Source: Sphingobacteriales bacterium 44-15
GTDB lineage: Bacteria > Bacteroidota > Bacteroidia > Chitinophagales > Chitinophagaceae
Reading direction: 5' to 3'
Length of the DNA stretch: 64,000 nt
Assembly (NCBI GenBank): GCA_001899685.1
Contig: MKWG01000021.1
Coordinates: 1-64,000 of the forward strand
Made by a program: the position numbers and the translations under genes
The notes under the pieces: model-generated
Told to the model about the DNA's origin: nothing
What the model saw: only the letters and a program-made list of their open reading frames with translations
Databases searched by the model: none
In this document: positions 37,129 to 44,551 of the stretch, piece by piece
How the letters are laid out: each line of letters starts with the position of its first letter
Position numbering within the stretch: the stretch's first letter is position 1

Positions 37129-38598
37129 ATGAACAAAGAATTTGAACAGCTTATTGCCAGTGCTATCAACAGGAGATCTTTCCTGAAGAAAGCCTCCCTG
37201 AGCCTCGGGTCTGTAGCCCTGGGATCGCTGATCGCAGGTCAGAGCGGGCTGCATACTGCAAAACCCAATGCCATTGCCGGGAACGGTGGTATATTGGGCA
37301 CGCCGGACATACCGGCAAGGGCGAAGCGGGTAGTATATCTTTTCCAGAGTGGCGGGCCTTCGCAGTTTGAAACCTTCGACTACAAGCCCATGCTCGAAAA
37401 AATGCATGGTCAAAACCTGCCTGACTCCGTAAGAAAAGGGCAACGGCTCACCGGTATGAGCGCCCAGCAATCCGCGCTCCCGCTCGTAGGTTCCTCTTTT
37501 AAATTTGAACAACGCGGCAAAAGCGGGGCGTGGGTAAGCGAACTGATGCCCTATACCGGGTCGGTAGCGGATGATCTCTGCTTTGTCAAATCCATGTATA
37601 CCGAGCAGATCAACCACGACCCTGCGCTTACCTTCATGCAAACAGGCAATCAGCTTGCAGGCAGACCGAGCATCGGCGCATGGGTGAGCTACGGGCTTGG
37701 TTCCGACAATGATAACCTTCCTTCATTTATAGTGCTGGTATCGAATAATGCACCACAGGATCAGCCTTTGTTTGCCAGGCTTTGGGGCAATGGTTTTCTT
37801 CCTTCCAAATACCAGGGTGTGCAATTCCGCTCCGGTGCAGACCCGGTGCTGTACCTCAACAATCCTGAAGGTTTTAAAGCGGCAGACCGCAGGGAAATGC
37901 TCAATGCACTGAAAGACCTGAATGAAGCCCAACTGGAAATTTTCGGCGATCCTGAGATCAACAATCGTGTAGCGCAGTATGAGATGGCATTTCGCATGCA
38001 GGCATCTGTGCCGGAAATAACCGATATGTCGGATGAGCCCGACTGGGTATTTGATATGTACGGGCCGGATTCCCGCACGCCCGGCACTTATGCTGCTAAC
38101 TGCCTGCTGGCACGCCGGCTGCTGGAGAAAAACGTAAAATTCGTGCAGCTCTATCACCAGGGATGGGATCAGCATGGCAATCTTCCGGCTGCGCTTACCA
38201 ATCAATGCAAGGCGACGGACCAGGCATCGGCAGCGCTGGTAAAAGACCTGAAGCAAAGAGGACTGCTGGATGACACGCTGGTAATATGGGGCGGAGAATT
38301 CGGGAGAACCAACTACTCGCAGGGAAAGCTTACCAAAGATAATTACGGGCGGGATCATCACCCGCGCTGCTTCACCATGTGGATGGCAGGTGGTGGCGTA
38401 CAGCCCGGCCTCACCTACGGTGAAACGGATGAATTTGGTTATAATATTATAAAGGACCCTGTGCACGTGCACGATTTCCAGGCAACACTTCTATATTTGT
38501 TGGGCATAGATCACGAAAGACTCACCTTTGATGCGGAAGGCAGGAGGTTCAGGCTCACAGATGTGGAAGGAACAGTTGTAAAGAGGATCATTGTATAA
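37129..38598 (+). CDS. Tat-exported DUF1501 protein
   Basis: Alkaline phosphatase/sulfatase-superfamily-like protein of 489 residues. The N-terminus has a twin-arginine signal, NRRSFLKKASLSLGSVALG (R15, R16). The DUF1501 body contains YLFQSGGPSQFETFDYKP, SWVSEL-type region KSGAWVSELMP, TDQASAALVKDLKQRGLLDD, WGGEFGRTNYSQG and DHHPRCFTMWMAGGG, which are diagnostic of the family. It is folded before export, consistent with a cofactor or metal. It is coupled to the upstream DUF1553 gene in one operon. Confidence 0.93.
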   Translation: MNKEFEQLIASAINRRSFLKKASLSLGSVALGSLIAGQSGLHTAKPNAIAGNGGILGTPDIPARAKRVVYLFQSGGPSQFETFDYKPMLEKMHGQNLPDSVRKGQRLTGMSAQQSALPLVGSSFKFEQRGKSGAWVSELMPYTGSVADDLCFVKSMYTEQINHDPALTFMQTGNQLAGRPSIGAWVSYGLGSDNDNLPSFIVLVSNNAPQDQPLFARLWGNGFLPSKYQGVQFRSGADPVLYLNNPEGFKAADRREMLNALKDLNEAQLEIFGDPEINNRVAQYEMAFRMQASVPEITDMSDEPDWVFDMYGPDSRTPGTYAANCLLARRLLEKNVKFVQLYHQGWDQHGNLPAALTNQCKATDQASAALVKDLKQRGLLDDTLVIWGGEFGRTNYSQGKLTKDNYGRDHHPRCFTMWMAGGGVQPGLTYGETDEFGYNIIKDPVHVHDFQATLLYLLGIDHERLTFDAEGRRFRLTDVEGTVVKRIIV

Positions 38599-38600
38599 GG

Positions 38601-38690
38601 CTGTGGGCTATCAGCTATGAGCGGCGGGCTATGAGCCCACGCCTCACAGCCGATGGCTGATAGCCCACAGCTGATAGCTCACACCTTAAT
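38601..38690. repeat. Family C palindromic repeat, copy 2
   Basis: CTGTGGGCTATCAGC (38601-38615) and its perfect reverse complement (38656-38670) enclose smaller palindromes (gggctatgagccc). A third arm (ctgatagctcacac) follows. It lies between the DUF1501 gene and the propeller gene. Confidence 0.8.
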
Positions 38691-38700
38691 AAAATTCCAT

Positions 38701-39810
38701 ATGAAAAAGAATAACAATCCAAGAAGACAGTTTATAAAAAAGACTGCGGCCCTTACAGCCGGAGCTGTTGCAGGCTTTAATATAACAGGTAAAGCAAGCC
38801 CTGATGACAATGGTATTATCGGGCATGGCAGTTTTACTTATAAAATGAATAAAGACTGGGGCAATCTTGATGCTGCAAAAACACCGGTCCTCAATTGTCA
38901 TGAAATGGTGGAAGATTCGAAAGGGCGCCTGCTGATGGTTACGGATGAGGTAAAGAATAATATTATAGTGTATGACAGATCAGGCAAGCTGCTCGATTCA
39001 TGGGGAACACGTTACCCCGGCGGCCACGGGCTTACGCTGGCACATGAAGGGGAAGACGATGTATTGTTCATCACAGACTGCGGTTATTACTATGGTAAGG
39101 ACGGGAACTGGCATGCGCAATCCGGCTCCATATTTAAAACCACGATCAATGGCGACCTGATCTTTACATTGGGACATCCGTATACCATAGGCGCATATAA
39201 AAAAGAAGAAAAATTCCAGCCGACAGAAGTAGCGGTTGCGCCCAACGGCGATTTTTATGTGGCAGACGGCTATGGGTCGGATTATATCCTGCAATACAAT
39301 CATAAAGGAGAATTCATCCGGATCTTTGGCGGTCATCACAACGCCAATCCTGATCATAACCTCAGCAATGCGCATGGGGTAACAGTGGATCTTCGTGATC
39401 CGTCTGCTCCCAAACTGATCTGCACTTCACGCAATGAGAATGCATTTAAATTCTTTACGCTTGATGGAAAATATATTGAAACGGTAAAGCTGCCCGGCGC
39501 TTATGTATGCCGTCCTGTGGTACATGGAGAAAATATATATGCGGGCGTATGCTGGTCTAATTTTCGTGATACGGGAAAAATGGATGGCGGAAAATCAGGT
39601 TTTGTAACCATATTGGATAAAAATAATAAATGCATCTCCAACCCCGGCGGCACCAAACCGGAATATAAAAACGGGGTGCTGCAGCCGATGTTTGCAAACG
39701 GCAATATTTTCTATCACGGGCATGATGTATGTGTGGATGAGGATCATAATATTTATGTATGCCAGTGGAATGCTGAGAAAACTTATCCTGTAAAACTGGA
39801 AAGGGTATAG
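38701..39810 (+). CDS. Tat-exported six-bladed beta-propeller (NHL-like) protein
   Basis: Exported protein of 369 residues. The ATG at 38701 gives a twin-arginine signal, PRRQFIKKTAALTAGAVAG (R8, R9). The rest is a beta-propeller of NHL/SMP-30-like type with repeated words such as DRSGKLLDSWGTRYPGGHG, EVAVAPNGDFYVADGYGSD and GEFIRIFGGHH. It may be a lactonase-like or peptidyl-alpha-hydroxyglycine lyase-like fold without known activity. It sits in the haem/DUF1501 cluster and is probably part of the same extracytoplasmic pathway. Confidence 0.9.
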   Translation: MKKNNNPRRQFIKKTAALTAGAVAGFNITGKASPDDNGIIGHGSFTYKMNKDWGNLDAAKTPVLNCHEMVEDSKGRLLMVTDEVKNNIIVYDRSGKLLDSWGTRYPGGHGLTLAHEGEDDVLFITDCGYYYGKDGNWHAQSGSIFKTTINGDLIFTLGHPYTIGAYKKEEKFQPTEVAVAPNGDFYVADGYGSDYILQYNHKGEFIRIFGGHHNANPDHNLSNAHGVTVDLRDPSAPKLICTSRNENAFKFFTLDGKYIETVKLPGAYVCRPVVHGENIYAGVCWSNFRDTGKMDGGKSGFVTILDKNNKCISNPGGTKPEYKNGVLQPMFANGNIFYHGHDVCVDEDHNIYVCQWNAEKTYPVKLERV

Positions 39811-39827
39811 CAAAATAATACGCCGTA

Positions 39828-41213
39828 ATGCATACAGACTGGTCGCTGTTTTTTGGAAGATTTCATCCGCTGCTTGTGCATATCCCTATCGGGATCATTG
39901 TATTTGCAGCGCTGTTGAGTGTGATTGCCGTTTATAAAAAAAGCCCGGTACTTGAGTCTGCTATTAATATAGCCTTGCTTGCGGGCGGCATCAGCGCGGT
40001 ATTGGCCGCGCTCACAGGATATTTCTTATCATCATCCGGAGGGTACAATGTCTATACCCTCAACTGGCATAAATGGATCGGCATTGCGGCTGCGGCGTTT
40101 ATATTGATCACCTGGTATATCAGGAGCAATAAAAAAACCAATATTTTCCTTGCTAAGATCTCCCTGAGCAACTGGCTGCTGATAATATGTATCGTTCTTA
40201 TCGCAGCGGGCGGTCATCTCGGAGGTAATATGACGCACGGTGAAGGCTACCTTACTGCGCACATGCCGGAGTTCCTGAGATCAATATTCGGAAAGAAAGC
40301 TGTCGTCGAAGAAAAGGCATTACCGCCGCTTGATTCGGTAGTTGTATTTGCCGATATTATTCAACCTGTTCTTCAGCAAAAATGTATTGACTGCCACAAC
40401 AAAGACAAGACAGAAGGAGAGCTGGATCTTTCCACGGTGGAGGGCATCAGCAAAGGCGGAAAAAGCGGCAATACTATTGTAGCAGGAGACCTTGAGAAAA
40501 GTGAATTATTCAAAAGGATAACGCTTCCCCGGCACAGCCGGAAATTCATGCCGGCAGATAACCGGACGCCATTGTCTCCCATAGAGATCAGCTTTATGCG
40601 CTGGTGGATATTATCGGGGACCGATTACCAAAAGAATATAACCGAACTGTCCGTGGATGATAAGGTGAAGTACCTGGTGGCCAATTATCTTGGCATCAAT
40701 GCAGAAGATAACAAGGATATAGTTTTGCCTGAAGTTCCGCCTGCAGATCCCGTAACAGTAAAACAACTGAAAGACCAGAAACTGCTGATACGTAATCTTA
40801 CCTCGAACAGCAACCTGCTTGATATTTCTTTTACCATGCTGCAATCTGCGGGGGCCGATCATATTGAGCAGTTGATGCAGAAGCTTTCCCTTATCAAAGA
40901 CCAGGTATACCGTCTTGATATACGCAACTGCGGTATTAATAAAGCCACCTTAAAAGCCATTGGATCATTCAGCAGGCTCAATACACTGGAGCTGCAGAAA
41001 AACAATATAGATGATCAGTCTGTTGTGCTGCTGCAGGATTTAAAAAACCTGAATGTGCTCAATCTCGGACAAAATCCGCTTACAGACAAGTGTATAGCAT
41101 CGCTTAAGCAATTGAGCGGGCTTAAGAAAGTTAATCTCTGGCAAACCCAGGTAACGGAAGAAGGCTCCAAAGGCTTACAGTCGCAGTTGCAGGGAGTGAC
41201 AGTGGAACGTTAG
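39828..41213 (+). CDS. Membrane haem protein: DUF2231-like helices, PSCyt1 domain, leucine-rich repeats
   Basis: Protein of 461 residues. The N-terminal four-helix membrane domain (about 1-130) contains FHPLLVHIPIGIIVFAALLS, typical of the DUF2231 family. A periplasmic haem c domain follows with CIDCH (about 186-190) and RKFMPADNRTPLSP (axial Met). The C-terminus (about 325-455) is made of leucine-rich repeats (RLNTLELQKNNIDDQSVVLL, LNVLNLGQNPLT). It probably links the periplasmic haem proteins of the cluster to the membrane. It starts 17 bases after the propeller gene. Confidence 0.9.
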   Translation: MHTDWSLFFGRFHPLLVHIPIGIIVFAALLSVIAVYKKSPVLESAINIALLAGGISAVLAALTGYFLSSSGGYNVYTLNWHKWIGIAAAAFILITWYIRSNKKTNIFLAKISLSNWLLIICIVLIAAGGHLGGNMTHGEGYLTAHMPEFLRSIFGKKAVVEEKALPPLDSVVVFADIIQPVLQQKCIDCHNKDKTEGELDLSTVEGISKGGKSGNTIVAGDLEKSELFKRITLPRHSRKFMPADNRTPLSPIEISFMRWWILSGTDYQKNITELSVDDKVKYLVANYLGINAEDNKDIVLPEVPPADPVTVKQLKDQKLLIRNLTSNSNLLDISFTMLQSAGADHIEQLMQKLSLIKDQVYRLDIRNCGINKATLKAIGSFSRLNTLELQKNNIDDQSVVLLQDLKNLNVLNLGQNPLTDKCIASLKQLSGLKKVNLWQTQVTEEGSKGLQSQLQGVTVER

Positions 41214-41263
41214 GGATTACCCATTAAGGGAACTACTCTTAAGTCAGCCCAATTATGCCTGTA

Positions 41264-41344
41264 TGTTATCGTGAAAAGTGAGACTTGCCTGCCGGTTTAC
41301 CTGCCGTAGGCATGGGATAAAGGTGGAAAATGGTTCACTTCTAA
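41264..41344. repeat. Family A repeat, divergent copy
   Basis: Starts tgtatgttatcgtgaaaagt and contains gagacttgcctgccgg and cctgccgtaggcatgg. Less symmetrical than the other copies. In the 470-base gap before marC. Confidence 0.5.
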
Positions 41345-41395
41345 TATTTCTGGCGCAGACCTATATACCTGACAAGCAAAAATTTACCGGTATTG

Positions 41396-41424
41396 ATGCC
41401 GGAGTTTGATTGCCGGCATTTTTT
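41396..41424. terminator. Terminator hairpin
   Basis: ATGCCGG (41396-41402) and CCGGCAT (41413-41419) form a perfect 7-bp stem followed by six T. It probably terminates the haem/DUF1501 operon, about 180 bases after the last gene. Confidence 0.7.
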
Positions 41425-41441
41425 CAAAGAATTTGTTTTTT

Positions 41442-41564
41442 ATGAAACCTATACAGGCATTTAAAATTGCCGAAGCCAATGAGAGGTTAAAGCTTTTCGA
41501 TCATGACTTATTTTTACCTTTTTTGTGCTGCGTGGTTATGGGAGAGATTAGCTTCTATGTTTAA
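41442..41564 (+). CDS. Possible small ORF (40 aa), unknown
   Basis: Starts MKPIQAFKIAEANERLKLF and is protein-like in its first half, but lies just after a terminator and has no recognised domain. It may be a gene fragment. Nothing else is seen in the gap 41214-41682. Confidence 0.2.
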   Translation: MKPIQAFKIAEANERLKLFDHDLFLPFLCCVVMGEISFYV

Positions 41565-41682
41565 GACCGCTGTTAACTCAATGTCATTTTCTTATGATTG
41601 AAGCCTCGCCTGCGAAAAGTTGGGATGCTCCCGATATTGAACATCTTGAAAACAGAATAATATCTTTACAAAAATTCCCGGT

Positions 41683-42261
41683 ATGGAAGTCAATTTCAAT
41701 GCATTGCTCACCGTGGTGTTTACCCTCTTTGCGGTGATAGATATCATTGGCTCGATCCCCATTCTCATTTCGCTGAAGCAGCGGATGGGCGAGATCAATG
41801 CTTTTCGTGCTACCATCGTTTCCGGGCTGTTGATGGTAGTGTTTTTATTTGTAGGCGAAAAGTTTTTGAAAGTGCTGGGGCTGGATATAAAATCATTTGC
41901 GGTGGGCGGCTCTATAGTCATCTTTATTTTAGGGCTGGAAATGGTATTAGGCATGGAGTTTTTCAAAAGTGAAAAGGATGTAAAGGCTGCCACGCTTGTA
42001 CCTATTGCCTTTCCGCTGATAGCGGGTTCAGGTACGCTCACCACCATCATCTCACTGAAAGCAAATTTCACCGACGGCACGATAATGGCCGGTATTCTCA
42101 TCAATCTTATTATTATTTACATTGTGATCCGTTTGCTGGATGTAATAGCCCGTTTGCTGGGGAATGCAGGATTAATTACTGTGCGAAAGTTTTTTGGTGT
42201 AATTTTGCTCGCCATCGCGGTAAAGATATTTGCTGAGAACGCACATGGGTTGATTAAATAA
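41683..42261 (+). CDS. MarC-family integral membrane protein
   Basis: UPF0056/MarC family protein of 192 residues with six predicted membrane helices. The conserved LFAVIDIIGSIPILISL in the first helix and PIAFPLIAGSGTLTTII in the fourth are family signatures. The function is unknown; the family was once linked to antibiotic resistance, but that is not supported. Monocistronic, the last ordinary chromosomal gene before the tRNA-associated island. Confidence 0.92.
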   Translation: MEVNFNALLTVVFTLFAVIDIIGSIPILISLKQRMGEINAFRATIVSGLLMVVFLFVGEKFLKVLGLDIKSFAVGGSIVIFILGLEMVLGMEFFKSEKDVKAATLVPIAFPLIAGSGTLTTIISLKANFTDGTIMAGILINLIIIYIVIRLLDVIARLLGNAGLITVRKFFGVILLAIAVKIFAENAHGLIK

Positions 42262-42312
42262 TTTGAAAATTCATTTTCAAATTTTCAAATTGACCCATTT
42301 TCAAATTAGCCC

Positions 42313-42433
42313 GGCCTCGTAGTACAATGCCCGCCCGGCTGACGCCAGTCGGACGGGGATAGTATAATCCCGACCTTTGGTTGGGACGAAGCTCCAGATA
42401 CACCTGCCCGAATGTTCGTTCAGGCGGGGGTTC
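42313..42433 (+). pseudogene. tRNA-Arg-like copy 1, interrupted by palindromes and 3'-truncated
   Basis: GGCCTCGTAGTACAATG (42313-42329) matches the 5' part of the intact tRNA at 42501. A 28-base palindrome (42330-42357) replaces part of the D loop. GATAGTATAA then matches the tRNA, but the 5' side of the anticodon arm is replaced by a 19-base hairpin (tcccgacc/ggttggga around ttt). CGAAGCTCCAGATACA matches again. A 25-base palindrome then sits before GGTTCGATTCCT. The 3' acceptor strand is missing. No usable anticodon remains. Confidence 0.7.
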
Positions 42434-42500
42434 GATTCCTATGAAAAGAAAGTAATCAGGTTGATGTCCGGATGCTGACTAAAGATTTCTGCCTTGCATT

Positions 42501-42572
42501 GGCCTCGTAGTACAATGGATAGTATAAGAGTTTCCGAAGCTCCAGATACAGGTTCGATTCCTGTCGAGGCTA
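42501..42572 (+). tRNA. tRNA-Arg (anticodon CCG)
   Basis: Cloverleaf by eye: acceptor GGCCTCG with CGAGGCT (one G-T pair at the end), D stem GTAC/GTAT with loop AATGGATA, anticodon arm AGAGT-TTCCGAA-GCTCC with anticodon CCG, variable AGAT, T stem ACAGG/CCTGT with loop TTCGATT, discriminator A. The anticodon stem has an A-C mismatch at its base and a T-G pair at the loop. Its 3' half is repeated at 43022-43043 and its 5' half at 42313. A GIY-YIG gene begins 14 bases downstream. Confidence 0.85.
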
Positions 42573-42573
42573 C
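42551..42573 (+). repeat. Direct repeat of tRNA 3' end, left copy
   Basis: The 23 bases from the T arm to just past the discriminator base are identical to 43022-43044. The pair brackets the GIY-YIG gene and looks like the att-type duplication left by insertion at a tRNA gene. Confidence 0.65.
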
Positions 42574-42586
42574 TACTGTTTTTCCT

Positions 42587-42829
42587 ATGTTTTACACTTA
42601 TGTTTTAAAAAGCACCAATCACAATTATTATTACAAAGGTCATTGCCAGGATCTTGAAAGAAGGTTACGCCAGCACAATTCAGGAATGACAGCATCAATC
42701 CAGCCTTATATTCCTTTCACCTTAATCTATTTTGAAACGTTTGAAACGGAACAGGAAGCAATAGAAAGAGAAAAATATTTCAAATCGGCTGCCGGAAGAA
42801 GGTTTTTAAAAAAAGCACTACCCTCGTAG
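42587..42829 (+). CDS. Small GIY-YIG nuclease
   Basis: Single-domain GIY-YIG protein of 80 residues (the YhbQ/UvrC N-terminus-like group). The motif appears as YTYVLKSTNHNYYYKGHCQD, followed by LERRLRQHNSG with the catalytic Arg, and the later E in EQEAIEREKYFK. The ATG at 42587 is chosen; the longer frame reads through the tRNA. Its stop codon (TAG) lies within the next tRNA-like copy, so its 3' end is shaped by the junction. The position between tRNA copies suggests a mobile or homing-like role; alternatively it is a house-keeping nuclease captured by chance. Confidence 0.85.
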   Translation: MFYTYVLKSTNHNYYYKGHCQDLERRLRQHNSGMTASIQPYIPFTLIYFETFETEQEAIEREKYFKSAAGRRFLKKALPS

Positions 42830-43043
42830 TACAATGCCCGCCCGGCTGACGCCAGTCGGACGGGCCCGTCCGACTGCCCGACTGAATCATTCAGGCGAAG
42901 CAGGATGCCGTTCGGGCAGGGATAGTATAATCCTGACCTTTGGTTGGGACGAAGCTCCAGATACACCGCCCGAACGCCCGCCTGAACGAACATTCGGGCA
43001 GGTACCGTTCGGTACGGGCGGGGTTCGATTCCTGTCGAGGCTA
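42820..43043 (+). pseudogene. tRNA-Arg-like copy 2, interrupted at three loops
   Basis: Retains most of the 5' acceptor (ACCCTCG), TAGTACAATG, GATAGTATAA, CGAAGCTCCAGATACA and the complete T loop and 3' acceptor strand. Insertions: 84 bases of stacked palindromes in the D loop (42837-42920), a 19-base hairpin replacing seven bases of the anticodon arm (42931-42949), and 56 bases of palindromes in the variable region (42966-43021). The anticodon is lost, so it is a pseudo-tRNA unless processed. A perfect terminator follows at 43048, suggesting this was the original tRNA end. Confidence 0.7.
42837..43021. repeat. Family D GC-rich palindromes
   Basis: Built from words such as cccgcccggctgacgccag, gactgaatcattcaggcg and gaacgaacattcgggcagg. 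The basic unit (cccgcccggctg / cagtcggacggg) pairs over 12 positions with one mismatch. The same units occur at 42330-42357, 42402-42426 and 52667-52723. Confidence 0.75.
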
Positions 43044-43047
43044 CATT

Positions 43048-43089
43048 ACGGAGATTTTCAAGAAAAGAGTGAGAATCTCCGTTTTTATT
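43048..43089 (+). terminator. Rho-independent terminator
   Basis: ACGGAGATT (43048-43056) pairs perfectly with AATCTCCGT (43074-43082), followed by TTTTATTT. It starts five bases after the tRNA-like copy 2. Confidence 0.8.
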
Positions 43090-43220
43090 TAAACCTTATT
43101 CGCTTGAAAGTCGAAGTGAATCTTCAGGGTCAGATATTTCTTGTGGAATACGTTTTTTTATATTTTAGTTGCAAATTAACTTATAAGTGAATAGCTTTGC
43201 ATTGGAAATATGAGATGATG

Positions 43221-43241
43221 AAAGTGCTAAATGCACTTTTT
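43221..43241 (+). terminator. Short terminator-like hairpin
   Basis: AAAGTGC-taaat-GCACTTTTT. A 7-bp stem followed by T, directly upstream of the toxin-like gene. Confidence 0.5.
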
Positions 43242-43246
43242 ATACA

Positions 43247-43718
43247 GTGCGATGGGATGAGTCCAACAGTAATGAAACTGATAAGTTCTTTGCTAAATAT
43301 AATGCTATTCCTGAGCTGAAAATCGAAGTTCAGAAACTTCTGAGTTTTGTGCTGGATAGTATAGGAGACGATCATGGAGCAATAGATATCTTGTTTAACA
43401 GATTTGAGCAGGAAGTAGTAGGATTACCCAATAAAGGCAAGGTAAATGTGAAAGGTATCGTATTCCTTTATCCCCAATTTTCCATTAAGGCTATATGCAT
43501 TACGGATAAAGAACCGGAAAGATCTGGTAGTATTATTTAACGGCGGCATTAAATCTGCCCAAACAAACCAGGCCAGCAAAGACCTCAACCTGAAATGGAT
43601 CGAAGCGTGCCAGTTTGCCAGGCGAATTGAAGAAGCGCTAAGAGATAAAGAAATAATAATTGATGCTAAAAACCGGAAGCTTATAGCAGCGAACGGGGAT
43701 GATGAAATTATTTTGTAA
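43247..43718 (+). pseudogene. Toxin-like gene upstream of an HTH antitoxin, frameshifted
   Basis: The first frame (GTG at 43247) encodes about 90 residues with WDESNSNETDKFF and FNRFEQEVVGLPNKGKVNV, and stops at 43540. From about 43515 the next frame continues smoothly with KDLVVLFNGGIKSAQTNQ and LNLKWIEACQFARRIEEAL, ending ANGDDEIIL at 43718. The two halves read as one protein of about 155 residues broken by a single indel near 43515-43525. Because an HTH protein gene follows after 11 bases, a toxin role is inferred from position. I do not recognise the toxin fold with certainty. It is probably inactive, unless the indel is a sequencing error. Confidence 0.6.
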
Positions 43719-43729
43719 AAGAGAATTTT

Positions 43730-43999
43730 ATGAGAAGCAAAATTGCGAAGAGAATACAAAGCGAAACGCCTGAGGAAGTGCGCATTTTTGTACGCCAGTA
43801 TACCGATATCATTGTAAGGATCAACGAGCTTATTAAGGCTAAAGGCTACACGCAAAAAGACCTGGCCGAAAAACTGAATAAAAGACCGTCAGAAATCAAT
43901 AAATGGCTTAAAGGTAATCATAACCTTACGCTTAAAACTATTGCTAAACTGGAAGCTCAATTAGGTGAACCAATAATTTACGTTAAGAAGGCTTCTTAA
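43730..43999 (+). CDS. XRE-family HTH protein, probable antitoxin
   Basis: Protein of 89 residues: an N-terminal helix (MRSKIAKRIQSETPEEV) and a Cro/C1-type HTH (about 30-85) with KGYTQKDLAEKLNKRPSEI and NHNLTLKTIAKLEAQLG. Such proteins pair with RelE/HigB-like toxins in Bacteroidota. It follows the broken toxin-like gene by 11 bases and is intact, as is common for orphaned antitoxins. Confidence 0.82.
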   Translation: MRSKIAKRIQSETPEEVRIFVRQYTDIIVRINELIKAKGYTQKDLAEKLNKRPSEINKWLKGNHNLTLKTIAKLEAQLGEPIIYVKKAS

Positions 44000-44098
44000 T
44001 GTGTAGTCTTCATCTCTTAACGGGCCACAAAGGTCTTTGCCAGGATTTGCAGAGAGGCTTGCAGCAGCACAATTCCGGAATGAATGAATCAATAAGGT
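43999..44098 (+). pseudogene. GIY-YIG gene remnant
   Basis: HKGLCQDLQRGLQQHNSGM matches YKGHCQDLERRLRQHNSGM of the gene at 42587, and the match ends soon after (NESI against TASI). The catalytic first strand is missing, and downstream codons are unrelated. It is an internal fragment of a second GIY-YIG cassette, fused directly to the antitoxin stop codon. Confidence 0.7.
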
Positions 44099-44100
44099 TA

Positions 44101-44466
44101 CTACACCGGAGATGCGCTTTTTTGTTGCTTTCCCGGTTTTTCATTTCCCGCCACGGCAAGTGTCCGATTGGTTCCCCTCTCTTTCTGCTTATGTTCCCGT
44201 TTATCGTGCAGCACCTTTACCGCATCAAACAATAACAGCAGCAACTCATAACCGAAAATGAGGTCATGCCTGTCCGCTCCTTTTTTTGACTGATCCATCA
44301 GGTCGTTGGTGATGGTGCCTTTGGTGAGTATCCACAATTCTTCCTTTATACTTTCTATTCCTATAAAATGGAAATATTCGTTAATAACAGTCCACGCTGC
44401 TTTTTTATTCTTTTTGTGCAGCAGTGCCTGTTTCATGCGCTGCAGGTGTTCCGGTAGTGAATGCAT
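44101..44466 (-). CDS. Hypothetical protein, 121 aa
   Basis: No family recognised. The sequence is protein-like: amphipathic helices in the first 90 residues (LQRMKQALLHKKNKKAAW, EYFHFIGIESIKEELWIL, GYELLLLLFDAVKVL) and a basic, low-complexity C-terminus. It starts at an ATG six bases from the structured region. It abuts the GIY-YIG remnant at its 3' end, so its last residues may be junction-derived. Confidence 0.55.
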   Translation of the reverse strand: MHSLPEHLQRMKQALLHKKNKKAAWTVINEYFHFIGIESIKEELWILTKGTITNDLMDQSKKGADRHDLIFGYELLLLLFDAVKVLHDKREHKQKERGTNRTLAVAGNEKPGKQQKSASPV

Positions 44467-44551
44467 AGATTAAGTTTTAGTGGTTTGGTTCCTCGCGGGG
44501 AGGAAATGGGTATTGTTGTGTTTGATGAGCATTGATGGTATTCAAGGAGGT

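Noticed and set aside
42501-42829. GIY-YIG gene starting at 42494
   Set aside because: The extra 31 codons are the tRNA-Arg sequence read in frame; the ATG at 42587 is the plausible start.
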